A program made the translations under genes and the position numbers. From Alkalitalea saponilacus (GTDB lineage: Bacteria; Bacteroidota; Bacteroidia; Bacteroidales; Marinilabiliaceae): DNA of 64,000 nucleotides. Shown in pieces: positions 7,715-15,856 of the stretch (within the stretch, counting starts at the first letter, position 1; every line of letters starts with the position of its first letter). The stretch covers positions 16,183 to 80,182 of the forward strand of contig NZ_FUYV01000008.1 in NCBI RefSeq assembly GCF_900168165.1, in the 5' to 3' direction. The notes under the pieces are model-generated. The model was not told the origin of the DNA and searched no databases. It saw only the letters and a list, made by a program, of their open reading frames with translations.

Positions 7715-8862
7715 TGTTAAATAGTTTTCGTTTTAAGTATTCAAAAAATTATATGTTGAAGCTGGATTACTGTCTTAAGGATCTAAATACTTTTGGGTTA
7801 GATATAAGAACTAAGTATTATTTCTCTTTTTCGAATGAGCAAGAATTAGAGCAATTTGTTAATGAGAGATCAGATTTATATAGCAATGGATTTTTTATTT
7901 TAGGAGGGGGAAGTAATGTTTTATTTACTAAGGATTTTGCAGGGCTTATATTCCATCCAAAAATAAAATTTATTGAAATTATAAATGAAAGCGATCATTA
8001 TGTAGATTTTGAAGTAGGGGCGGGATTGGTATGGGATGATTTTGTAGAATACTGTGTAAACAAAGGATTATATGGAATTGAAAATCTTTCATATATACCT
8101 GGTTTTGTGGGTGCTGTTCCTGTCCAAAACATAGGAGCATATGGGGTTGAGGCTAAGGATTTTATATTGTCAGTCAGAGGGTATGATATTTTTAAAAATG
8201 AATTTATTGATATCCCTTGTTCAGACTGTCGTTTTTCATATAGAAATAGTGTTTTTAAAACTAATGAATTTAGAAGTTTTATAATTTTGTCTGTCAAGTT
8301 TCGATTATGTAAACTACCTAAACGGAGAGTGGAGTATTTCCGTGAAAACCCTAATGCAACCACTCTTTCTTATTGGTCTACCTCAAGTTTAGATTTTGTT
8401 CCATCTATTTTTAAATCGATAACAAAATTAAACTTGGATAAGGCTCGAAAACTAACTGCTGACTACGGTATAATTTCCTTAGAAACAATTCGCAAAAACA
8501 TAATCAGAACCCGAAAAAGGAGACTCCCAGATTATAGAGTTTTGGGAAATGTTGGAAGTTTTTATAAAAGTCCTATTGTTAACAAAAATAAACTTGATCA
8601 GATCAAAAAGAGCAATAGAGATGTTATCTATTTTCCAATGCAAAATGATGAATTTAAAATATCAGTCGGTTGGTTAATAGAATATTGCGGATTCAAAGGA
8701 GTCAGGGTTAATAATGTTGGCGTCGATGTGAAGAGACCTAACATGATTTTGAATTATGGAAATGGTGTCGGCATGGATATAGACGAATTAGCTCAAAAGA
8801 TAGAAGATTCTATATTCAGAAAGTTTGGGATAAGAATTGAGAGAGAAGTTGTAGTAATTTAA
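7714..8862 (+). CDS. murB: MurB-like UDP-N-acetylenolpyruvoylglucosamine reductase paralog in polysaccharide cluster
   Basis: MurB is an FAD enzyme that reduces the enolpyruvyl ether of UDP-GlcNAc to the lactyl ether (UDP-MurNAc). The 382-residue protein has the FAD-binding blocks (NTFGLDIRT near 25, ILGGGSNVLF at 62-71, SYIPGFVGAVPVQNIGAYG at 126-144) and residues matching the catalytic set: Arg177 in YRNSVFK, Ser282 in GNVGSFYKSP, and a Glu at 376/378 near the C-terminus. It is 30-40 residues longer than ordinary type I MurB. The extra material, rich in Lys/Arg/Tyr, lies at about 203-250, before the Ser motif. Its place inside a glycan operon, overlapping a pyruvyl transferase gene by one base, argues for a dedicated role (for example a lactyl-ether sugar in the polymer) rather than peptidoglycan synthesis. 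A housekeeping murB would be expected elsewhere. The operonic role is inference. Confidence 0.82.
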   Translation: MLNSFRFKYSKNYMLKLDYCLKDLNTFGLDIRTKYYFSFSNEQELEQFVNERSDLYSNGFFILGGGSNVLFTKDFAGLIFHPKIKFIEIINESDHYVDFEVGAGLVWDDFVEYCVNKGLYGIENLSYIPGFVGAVPVQNIGAYGVEAKDFILSVRGYDIFKNEFIDIPCSDCRFSYRNSVFKTNEFRSFIILSVKFRLCKLPKRRVEYFRENPNATTLSYWSTSSLDFVPSIFKSITKLNLDKARKLTADYGIISLETIRKNIIRTRKRRLPDYRVLGNVGSFYKSPIVNKNKLDQIKKSNRDVIYFPMQNDEFKISVGWLIEYCGFKGVRVNNVGVDVKRPNMILNYGNGVGMDIDELAQKIEDSIFRKFGIRIEREVVVI

Positions 8863-8956
8863 TATATACTTGATCATTTTTCGCAATTACATATTGTGTT
8901 TTGTATTGGTAAAATGCATTCTTTGAAATCCAAGATTTATTTTAAAAAGGATCGTT

Positions 8957-10468
8957 GTGAGTAAAAGACAATTCACAAAAAATTTAATTATTAATTCTTT
9001 AAATTTTTTTGTAAATATAGCATATGGAATAGTATTAACCCCTTTTCTAATTGCTCAACTTGGAATTTCTGCATATGGTGTAATACAGATTGCCATAAGT
9101 ATATCATTTTATATGGGAATTGTGTCGTCGAGTTTAAATCAGGCAAATAATAGATATGTATCTGTTTATTTAATCTCTGAAGATAATGACAAGGCTAATA
9201 TAACTGTTACAACGACTCTCATTCTTTATTTTCTATCCTTTGTATTAATATCTCCACTCCTAATCTACCTTTCTATTAATTCTGGAAGTTTATTTGATGT
9301 TAGTGCAGAGCATTATAATTCATCTTCATATTTGTTTTTATTTATCATATTGAGTTTTTTTTTGATAATGATTACAAGTGTATTTGTTAGCCCCGCCTAT
9401 GCGAAAAACCGTCTGGATTTAGTTCAATTAATCAATATTTTGCGGAATGTTCTAAAGATGGGGCTTACCATTTTTGTGTTGCTATATATTAATAAATCAC
9501 TTGCTTCTGTTGGATTTAGTCATTTATTAGCTGCAATTATATCTAGTACTATCGCATTGTTTGTATTAAAGAAATTTATGCCATTTTATAAATTTCGATT
9601 TTTAGATTACGATAAAAATATAGTAAGAAAAATAATATCCTTATCTTCTTGGACACTAATTAATGCTACTGGCATTCTTATATTTCGTCAAACAGATGTT
9701 ATTTTAGTCAATCTTCTGATTGATTTAGAAACAGCTGGACGTTATGCAATTCTTGTACAATGGTACAATGTTCTAATCAGTGTAGCAACTATTTTAAGTG
9801 TGGTCTTTTCTCCTATCATTCTTCTAAAGTATTCTCAACAGCGTTTTGATGAACTAAAGGATTTTTTATTTAAAGCGATACGTTATCAGGGTATTTTCAT
9901 TTCTTTTGCAAGTTCTTTAGTTGTTGTTTATGCAAAGGAAATTCTTTACTTCTGGTTAGGAATGGACTATGTTAATTTAGCCCCCTTTCTTCAATTAATG
10001 ATTTTTCATTTTTCAGTGTCACAGGCTATTAGGCCTTTATATGCATTGAATACTGCTTATAACAAAGTGAAAGTTCCCGGGATTTTGACTTTGTTATCTG
10101 GTGTTTTGCATATTTTGGTTACAGTGTACCTATTAAAGTATTCAAAATTAGGAATAAGTGCCCCCATAATAAGCGGTGCTGTATTTAGTATTATACTCAA
10201 TGTTTTAATATTACCATTATATGCATCGAAATACTTAAATGTTAGTCTGTTTAAATTTTTTGACGCATTAATTCCTGCAGTGATAGTTCAAATTCTTGTT
10301 ATTGCTTTTGGGATAGCTTTAAAAGAAATTGTATCAATTAATAGTATTTTAGAGTTGATATTGTATAGTGGCATTAATTTGTTAATCGTAATAGGATTGT
10401 TTTATTTTTTTATGTTGTCAAAAGATGAAACAACATTCCTTAGAAATTTAATCCATAGAAAACGATAA
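8957..10468 (+). CDS. Wzx-type polysaccharide flippase (MATE/MOP superfamily), cluster 1
   Basis: A 503-residue, highly hydrophobic protein with about 12-14 predicted membrane helices, of the polysaccharide-transporter (MOP/MATE) type that flips undecaprenyl-linked repeat units across the inner membrane. It opens with the typical short cytoplasmic lead followed by a helix (FVNIAYGIVLTPFLIAQLG) and ends in Lys/Arg. The start is GTG at 8957, preceded by the purine-rich AAAAAGGA at 8943-8950; no better ATG exists. The next gene starts immediately after the stop (10469), indicating a shared transcript. The coding sequence is very AT-rich, as is common for Wzx genes. Confidence 0.85.
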   Translation: MSKRQFTKNLIINSLNFFVNIAYGIVLTPFLIAQLGISAYGVIQIAISISFYMGIVSSSLNQANNRYVSVYLISEDNDKANITVTTTLILYFLSFVLISPLLIYLSINSGSLFDVSAEHYNSSSYLFLFIILSFFLIMITSVFVSPAYAKNRLDLVQLINILRNVLKMGLTIFVLLYINKSLASVGFSHLLAAIISSTIALFVLKKFMPFYKFRFLDYDKNIVRKIISLSSWTLINATGILIFRQTDVILVNLLIDLETAGRYAILVQWYNVLISVATILSVVFSPIILLKYSQQRFDELKDFLFKAIRYQGIFISFASSLVVVYAKEILYFWLGMDYVNLAPFLQLMIFHFSVSQAIRPLYALNTAYNKVKVPGILTLLSGVLHILVTVYLLKYSKLGISAPIISGAVFSIILNVLILPLYASKYLNVSLFKFFDALIPAVIVQILVIAFGIALKEIVSINSILELILYSGINLLIVIGLFYFFMLSKDETTFLRNLIHRKR

Positions 10469-11701
10469 ATGGTGTTATTGTTAAAAACCTTTAATCGTCA
10501 CGAAATCATCTATATGTCATTTGCTTTTGACTCCCTTTTAAAGATTGATTTATTAGGTGTTAGAATGCATGTTGGATTGATTTTTATTTTGTTGATATTA
10601 GGAATAGAATTCGTAGCTCATCCAACATCAATTGGACGAATGAAAGCATTCATTCGCACCAATTGGTCTATACTTCCTTTTTTCGGATATTTATTTTTAC
10701 AATTTATTTTAAATAAAGCTTTTCCAGGTGCAATTATGCTTCTGCTGTATTATTTTCTGGCTCTTATTTCATTTTATTATTTTTTTAAGAAACATTCTTC
10801 CATATCAAAACAATCTGTAATTATGTTTCAATGGATCATGGTTACAACTGGACTTTTTCAATTTTTGTTATTTAAAATTTTTGGGTTTCAATTGTCTTTT
10901 TATGAAGTAGAGCATTATATGGTTGATGCTTCTTTTGCAACTCGTATGAGGGGATTTTTTGTTGAGCCCAATTGGTATTCCATTGTTTTTAGTTTTAATA
11001 CGTTGCTTTTGGCAATGATTCTAAAAAGGAAAATTCTTGAATATAAAGTTTTAATTCTTTTGTCTTTTGTATGTTTCTATTTTAATGCCTCTTATACATC
11101 TATTGCAATTGTTGTTTTAGTATTACTTATACAAGCACCTCAAAACATAAGGTATATTTCAAAAACGAAGTTGATTACCACGTTTTCTCTGGTTCTAATT
11201 ATAGCATTAGTGTTTGCTGGCCGTGTTTATGACAAGAGAAAGTCAAGTAATCAAATAGTTGATGCCTCAACGGCAGTGAATTACGGGTCAAGATTCTTTC
11301 CAGTAGTGCGAACCTATGATTTTATGACAAGACAGAGCAGCGTAAAACAGTTTTTTGGTTTTGGACTTGGTAGTTGGCCTTATGTGGGGATTGAAGAAAA
11401 TCGATTGGGATACATAGGTGTTCATGTAACTAACAAGGTTGAACCAGGTAAGAGAGATTCTGCAGAAATACAGGTGTTTATGCTTGAGTTTGGGTTTTTG
11501 AGTTTCATATTCTTGTTTTTTGATTATTTTTATAATTACATGAAATATCGAAAGCATAATTTATTTTACGCTATTGCATGTGTTTTTCTAGCTTCATGTT
11601 TTTTTATCTATCCTATTTTTAAATTTATGATGTATATTGTTCCGTTTTATTTGATGCGATCAATAGTTACTGAGCGTAACGAGATTATCGATAAGACATA
11701 A
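10469..11701 (+). CDS. O-antigen polymerase/ligase-like membrane protein (Wzy candidate)
   Basis: A 410-residue integral membrane protein with about 10-11 hydrophobic helices and a large periplasmic loop (about 245-330) containing charged and Gly-rich segments (RMRGFFVEPNWYS before it, FGFGLGSWP within it). This architecture and position directly after the flippase, start abutting its stop codon, point to the Wzy polymerase of cluster 1. Wzy proteins share little sequence, so the call rests on topology and context. A second protein of the same kind lies at 13778-14968, so one of the two may be a ligase. Confidence 0.72.
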   Translation: MVLLLKTFNRHEIIYMSFAFDSLLKIDLLGVRMHVGLIFILLILGIEFVAHPTSIGRMKAFIRTNWSILPFFGYLFLQFILNKAFPGAIMLLLYYFLALISFYYFFKKHSSISKQSVIMFQWIMVTTGLFQFLLFKIFGFQLSFYEVEHYMVDASFATRMRGFFVEPNWYSIVFSFNTLLLAMILKRKILEYKVLILLSFVCFYFNASYTSIAIVVLVLLIQAPQNIRYISKTKLITTFSLVLIIALVFAGRVYDKRKSSNQIVDASTAVNYGSRFFPVVRTYDFMTRQSSVKQFFGFGLGSWPYVGIEENRLGYIGVHVTNKVEPGKRDSAEIQVFMLEFGFLSFIFLFFDYFYNYMKYRKHNLFYAIACVFLASCFFIYPIFKFMMYIVPFYLMRSIVTERNEIIDKT

Positions 11702-11984
11702 GTTTTCAAGCGATATTTAAAGCAAACAAGTGGTTTTTAATGAGGCTATAAATAGATTTTCAGGAGATTGCTTTTCGTCTATTATGGGATAAGTATAGTG
11801 ATTTGTGAAAGTATTACCGAACAACTATTCATTTTGTAAGAGTTTAGTTCTGGAGATTAATTCCTGCGCATTTGGCAGAATTCTTCCTTAATGAAATACT
11901 ATAATCGGAGCGGGACAATTGAGATAAAGTTGCTGATTCAAACCAATTGGTTGTTGTTCGGAATAAGATTATTAATAACAATAT

Positions 11985-13004
11985 ATGAGAATTATACAAG
12001 TATACGACAAACTTGACAGGATTGGCGGAGCCCAAATAATTATCAAAAATCTTCATGCTTTTTTTTTAGAAAGGGGCTATACTTCTAGAGTAGCAGGCCT
12101 TAATAATTACGATTCATTTGCTTTTAAAAACAGTATTCCTGTCGGGGAGTATGCTCAGATCGGATTGAAAAACATTAAGATTTTTTCAGACACGATTATA
12201 GTTTCTCATAGCAGAAAGATAACTTCATTATTATTTGTATTACGCAAAGTTTTTTGGTTTAAATATCAATTGATTCATGTTAGTCATAGTATTTTTAATG
12301 ACAAACGAAATTTTACCTTTTTTCCAGACAGGGTAATTGGAGTATCAAATGCCGTAAAAAAAAACCTGATAAATTATTTCAAAGTAAATGAAAAAAGAAT
12401 TGAGGTTATTTATAACGGATTAACAGATGCAATAAATGAAATAGATTTACGAAGTTATCAACCTGACCAAGAGATTAGAATACTATTTGTTGGGAGAATA
12501 GAGCAAGTAAAGCAGCAATTGCTTATTGTGGAAAAATTAGCAGGTAAGATAAGTGAGAAAATCAAGATTGATTTTGCAGGCTCCGGCAGTCAGGAAGATG
12601 AGCTTATAAATGTTATTAAGGAAAAAGGGCTATTGAACTTTTCTTATATTGGTTTTCAAAATAATATTCCACAGTTAGCTGAAAATTATCATTTCGTAAT
12701 GCTTTATAGTGAAAAGGAGGGTTTAGGTCTTACTTTAATTGAAGCTTGTATGGCTGGCAGGCCTGTTATTACAAGAGGTGCAGATGGTTGTGAAGCTTGT
12801 GCTGAAATTTGTATAGATAACCATAATGGTTACATCACAAATGATATGGAATCTTTAATATCAGTGTTGAATAGTTTAGGTAATTTGAGCAAAGAAGAGT
12901 ATTACAAATTATGTCGTAATTCACGAAAAATTTATGAAAATAAGTTTCGCATTGAATTAATGTTTGAAAAGTACGATCGGCTAATTAATAATTTTAACTA
13001 TTAG
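11985..13004 (+). CDS. Glycosyltransferase family 4 protein
   Basis: A 339-residue GT-B glycosyltransferase of the GT4 group. It has the N-terminal MRIIQVYDKLDRIGGAQ pattern, VIGVSNAVKKNL before the linker, ILFVGRIEQVKQQ at the start of the nucleotide-sugar-binding domain, and the EKEGLGLTLIEA segment (E-x7-E motif) near 240. Family members are retaining transferases using nucleotide sugars on the cytoplasmic face. Donor and acceptor cannot be inferred. A 283-base gap with no visible gene or motif separates it from the preceding polymerase-like gene, so it may have its own promoter. Confidence 0.88.
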   Translation: MRIIQVYDKLDRIGGAQIIIKNLHAFFLERGYTSRVAGLNNYDSFAFKNSIPVGEYAQIGLKNIKIFSDTIIVSHSRKITSLLFVLRKVFWFKYQLIHVSHSIFNDKRNFTFFPDRVIGVSNAVKKNLINYFKVNEKRIEVIYNGLTDAINEIDLRSYQPDQEIRILFVGRIEQVKQQLLIVEKLAGKISEKIKIDFAGSGSQEDELINVIKEKGLLNFSYIGFQNNIPQLAENYHFVMLYSEKEGLGLTLIEACMAGRPVITRGADGCEACAEICIDNHNGYITNDMESLISVLNSLGNLSKEEYYKLCRNSRKIYENKFRIELMFEKYDRLINNFNY

Positions 13005-13038
13005 TAAATAGTTACATTCAAGAACGTTGACCACTCTT

Positions 13039-13785
13039 ATGACAAAAACTAAAACCGTTTTAAATATCCCCGTTCAGGCACTATCCATGTCCGAAACTTT
13101 GGATTTTATCAAGAATCGAATAGATTCAAATCAATTTACTCAACATGTGGTAGTCAATGCCGGAAAGATTGTGTCAATGCAAACTGATAGCGCATTGCGA
13201 CAGTCGGTTTTGGATGCTGATATGATCAATGCTGATGGAATGTCGGTGGTGTGGGCTTCTCATTTTTTAGGGAAAGCATTGCCTGCCAGGGTGGCTGGTA
13301 TTGATTTGATGTTGGAGTTGGTTAAAATGGCTCATAAACATGGGTATCGATGTTACTTTTTTGGAGCCAGACAGGAGGTGGTAGAGAAAGTGGTTGATAT
13401 TTTTAGAAATGAGTATTCGTCTGATATTATTGCAGGCTATCGCAATGGGTACTTTAAAGAAGATGAAGAGGAGCAAATTGCCAAAGATATATCTGCAAGT
13501 GGAGCAAATATGTTGTTCGTGGCCATGAGTTCACCGAAAAAGGAGATTTTTGTTAATAAATATAAGAAATTAATGAAAGTTCCGTTTGTTATGGGAGTAG
13601 GGGGTAGTTTTGACGTGGTAGCAGGAGTTACAAAGCGGGCTCCTAAATGGATGCAGGAAATTGGTTTAGAATGGTTTTACCGGTTTGTTCAGGAGCCGGG
13701 AAGGATGTGGAAGCGCTATTTAGTGGGTAATTCAAAATTTATTTTATTGGTTTTAAAGTCGAGGTTTAAAAAACAAAATGAGTAA
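13039..13785 (+). CDS. WecG/TagA/CpsF family glycosyltransferase (GT26)
   Basis: GT26 enzymes such as WecG transfer ManNAcA, and TagA transfers ManNAc, to undecaprenyl-PP-linked GlcNAc. The product (about 248 residues) contains the family blocks NADGMSVVWASHFLG, ARVAGIDLM, YFFGARQEVVEKV, LFVAMSSPKKEIF, and GVGGSFDVVAG with RAPKWMQEIGLEWFYR near the C-terminus. WecB and WecC lie upstream in the same cluster, so UDP-ManNAcA is the likely donor (inference). The ATG at 13039 is preferred; the frame also has a TTG 12 bases upstream (13027). The last 8 bases overlap the start of the next gene. Confidence 0.92.
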   Translation: MTKTKTVLNIPVQALSMSETLDFIKNRIDSNQFTQHVVVNAGKIVSMQTDSALRQSVLDADMINADGMSVVWASHFLGKALPARVAGIDLMLELVKMAHKHGYRCYFFGARQEVVEKVVDIFRNEYSSDIIAGYRNGYFKEDEEEQIAKDISASGANMLFVAMSSPKKEIFVNKYKKLMKVPFVMGVGGSFDVVAGVTKRAPKWMQEIGLEWFYRFVQEPGRMWKRYLVGNSKFILLVLKSRFKKQNE

Positions 13786-14968
13786 AGAAAGTCTTTCATA
13801 TACTCTTTTTAGAAAGGTAGGAGCTGTTCCATTGGTTGGGATGCTGCTATTGTTTTTTATTACCGATTCTTTAAATGTTTTGTTGAAAAGCGATGCTTTT
13901 ATTCAGTCGCTCTATTTCATCCGGCTATCAGCATTTAGCCGAGGTGGAGTGTTGTTATTAGTTACTACCTTGTTTGTTTTTACTTATTTTAAATCCATAA
14001 ATTTATGGTCAGCGATATTTTTTGTTGCACTGGTGTTTGTTGTTGGCGTTGATTTTAAGGAAAAAGATTGGGTTTATACATGGCTGATTCGTTTTTCTAA
14101 GCTTGTTTTTCCTTTCCTGCTGTTTTGGTTGTTTTATCAGCTTCCTAATGAGACATTAAATGCATTAAAGCGTTTGTTTTTAATTCTGATTACAATTCAG
14201 GTTTTCGTTGTGATAATGGCTTTTATGTTTAACTGGAAATTGTTTTGGGCATACAACCATCACCGTTTCGGATTTTCTGGTTTGATTCTAGCTCCGAATG
14301 AAGCTACATTTTTTTATGTGCTGGCAGCTGTTTTTTTATTGCATCAATGGGTACAATCAAAACAGCCATTTTATCTCATTTTGTTGGGGGGAGTATTAGT
14401 AGCCTCTGTATTATTGGGTGCCAAGGCAATATATATATATATGATTTCGTTCTTTTTTTATTATTACATTTATTATTTTAAGATTAATCGCCGATTCTTT
14501 ATTTGGTCAGGACTAATAGCATTTAGTCTCATTACTTATCTGGTTGTTTTTGTTGAGGTTATTGTGTTTATGCAAAATGTAGCAGAAAAACATGGACTGA
14601 TTACACTTGTTTTCTCTGCGCGGGACGTTCTCTTTGCTGAGAGAGTTCCTTTAGTCTTGGAGAATTGGAGCTGGTATAATTTTATGTTAGGCGGTGTTAA
14701 TCCGGCAACATCTTTTACTGAGCTGGATGTGGTGGATATGTTTCTGTTTGGTGGGATACTGGGATCCGTATTATATTATTGGGGCCTGTTTAGAACCTTG
14801 TTCCGGTTTCCACGAGGTAATCACCTGGGATGGTTTTTGGTCATTCAGTATTTTTTAATAGGAGGGTTGGCCGGTCATGTTTTCGCGAGTGGTATCAATG
14901 GTACTTATTTGGCACTGGTCTGCGTGTTGTTACAGCGTGAGGAAATTCCACAGATTTCCACAGATTAA
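13778..14968 (+). CDS. O-antigen ligase/polymerase-like membrane protein
   Basis: A 396-residue polytopic membrane protein with roughly 10-12 helices and a periplasmic loop around residues 265-315. It has the LAPNEATFF and LLGAKAIYIYMI features seen in many Wzy/WaaL-like proteins. It overlaps the GT26 gene by 8 bases, so it is translated from the same message. Its final codons (QISTD and stop) are supplied by palindromic repeat J, which starts inside the gene. A degraded second copy of its last 28 or so codons lies at 16571-16668 beyond the regulator/nucleotidyltransferase pair. It could be the ligase complementing the polymerase at 10469, or the reverse. Confidence 0.7.
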   Translation: MSKESLSYTLFRKVGAVPLVGMLLLFFITDSLNVLLKSDAFIQSLYFIRLSAFSRGGVLLLVTTLFVFTYFKSINLWSAIFFVALVFVVGVDFKEKDWVYTWLIRFSKLVFPFLLFWLFYQLPNETLNALKRLFLILITIQVFVVIMAFMFNWKLFWAYNHHRFGFSGLILAPNEATFFYVLAAVFLLHQWVQSKQPFYLILLGGVLVASVLLGAKAIYIYMISFFFYYYIYYFKINRRFFIWSGLIAFSLITYLVVFVEVIVFMQNVAEKHGLITLVFSARDVLFAERVPLVLENWSWYNFMLGGVNPATSFTELDVVDMFLFGGILGSVLYYWGLFRTLFRFPRGNHLGWFLVIQYFLIGGLAGHVFASGINGTYLALVCVLLQREEIPQISTD

Positions 14969-15007
14969 TTTTATGAAAAATCTGTGCTTATCTGTGTGTT
15001 CTGTGGT
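14948..15007. repeat. ACCACAGAT palindrome, copy J, overlapping a gene end
   Basis: The copy reads CCACAGATTTCCACAGATTAA, then a 20-base centre, then ATCTGTGCTTATCTGTGTGTTCTGTGGT. Its left arm encodes the last codons and stop of the preceding membrane-protein gene, so the element sits partly in coding sequence and could act as a transcriptional end structure. It closely resembles copy K at 16677-16736, including the centre, and both follow the same gene 3' end. The rest of the 363-base gap up to the next gene (15008-15236) shows nothing else recognisable. Confidence 0.88.
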
Positions 15008-15236
15008 GAACATTTGTTTATTCTAAGTAACTGTTTAATTTACATAAAATCTGTTTTAAAGATTTTTATCCCGATTCTATCGGTACAGACCGACAGGCAA
15101 GATTAAACAGGCAATCAGATATGTCTAATCGTCTCTCTCAACTATTCTATCTGTCTAAAACCTAATTCCGATCTTATCGGGACGCATCTATAACATACTA
15201 GCAAGATAATTCTTCAAGCTGAACTAATATATATCG

Positions 15237-15257
15237 AATATCGCGATACGCGATATT
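15237..15257. promoter_or_regulatory. Perfect palindromic operator candidate (site 1)
   Basis: AATATCGCG-ATA-CGCGATATT is a perfect inverted repeat with 9-base arms and a 3-base centre, 75 bases before the start of the winged-helix gene. A near copy (15 of 17 bases of the core) lies at 15305-15321. The repetition of a palindrome in front of a small DNA-binding protein gene suggests autoregulation. Confidence 0.65.
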
Positions 15258-15298
15258 TTCTTCATTATAATAATGTTTTATCAAAAAAAACACTTAAT

Positions 15299-15321
15299 AT
15301 TGCATATCACGATACGCAATA
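15299..15321. promoter_or_regulatory. Second operator-like site, adjacent to the regulator start codon
   Basis: The core TATCACGATACGCAATA differs at two positions from TATCGCGATACGCGATA of site 1 and keeps ATTGC...GCAAT outer arms. It ends 10 bases before the ATG at 15332, where bound protein would block transcription or translation start. The 66-base centre-to-centre distance is roughly six helical turns, compatible with cooperative binding. Confidence 0.6.
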
Positions 15322-15331
15322 ATGCTGTGTT

Positions 15332-15856
15332 ATGAAAACTCAAAGTCAGCAAATAAAACCGCAGGATGTGTTGCTTTTACTCAAAATCATCATTGAGAAC
15401 AATACATCATGGAATCAAAAACCAATGGCAGAAGCATTGGGTCTGAGCCAGTCGGTGGTAAGTGAATCTATTGCCCGCTCAAAATTTGCCGGTCTGCTGG
15501 AACCCAAAGGGAAAAGTGTCAATAAAATGGCACTGATGGAGTTTTTACAATATGGACTGCGTTATGTTTTTCCGGTACAACCCGGACCTGTAGTGCGTGG
15601 TATTCCTACGGCACATTCAGCCGCTCCACTAAATAAACAGATTTTAAGTAAGGAAAACTATGTATGGCCTTACGGCAAAGGAACCGTTCGTGGCCATAGC
15701 ATATTACCATTGTATCCATCTGTACCTGAAGCTGCGATTAAAGATGAAAGCATTCACGAACTTCTGGCTTTGGTTGATGCGTTACGCATAGGGCGTGCCA
15801 GAGAAAAAGAACTAGCCGTGGCTGAACTTAAAAAGCGATTTGGTCTTGGAGAATAA
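15332..15856 (+). CDS. Winged helix-turn-helix protein, probable autoregulator/antidote of a two-gene module
   Basis: A 174-residue protein with an N-terminal MarR/winged-helix-like domain (about residues 10-65: QDVLLLLKIIIENN, then MAEALGLSQSVVSESIARSKFAGLL as the recognition helix region). A middle part (65-125) is rich in Pro and aromatic residues, and the C-terminal helix is charged (138-172). No enzyme motif is visible. Two palindromic sites lie in its upstream region. The following nucleotidyltransferase frame overlaps its 3' end, so the pair is translationally coupled. The arrangement (DNA-binding protein first, nucleotidyltransferase second, overlapping) parallels AbiE-type toxin-antitoxin or abortive-infection operons, but this protein is not recognisably AbiEi. 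A simple metabolic regulator remains possible. Confidence 0.7.
   Translation: MKTQSQQIKPQDVLLLLKIIIENNTSWNQKPMAEALGLSQSVVSESIARSKFAGLLEPKGKSVNKMALMEFLQYGLRYVFPVQPGPVVRGIPTAHSAAPLNKQILSKENYVWPYGKGTVRGHSILPLYPSVPEAAIKDESIHELLALVDALRIGRAREKELAVAELKKRFGLGE

Noticed and set aside
7714-8862. Ordinary housekeeping MurB misplaced by chance
   Set aside because: Overlap with the pyruvyl transferase gene, an extra segment, AT-rich composition and cluster context argue for a dedicated paralog, though genome-wide data would be needed to settle it.
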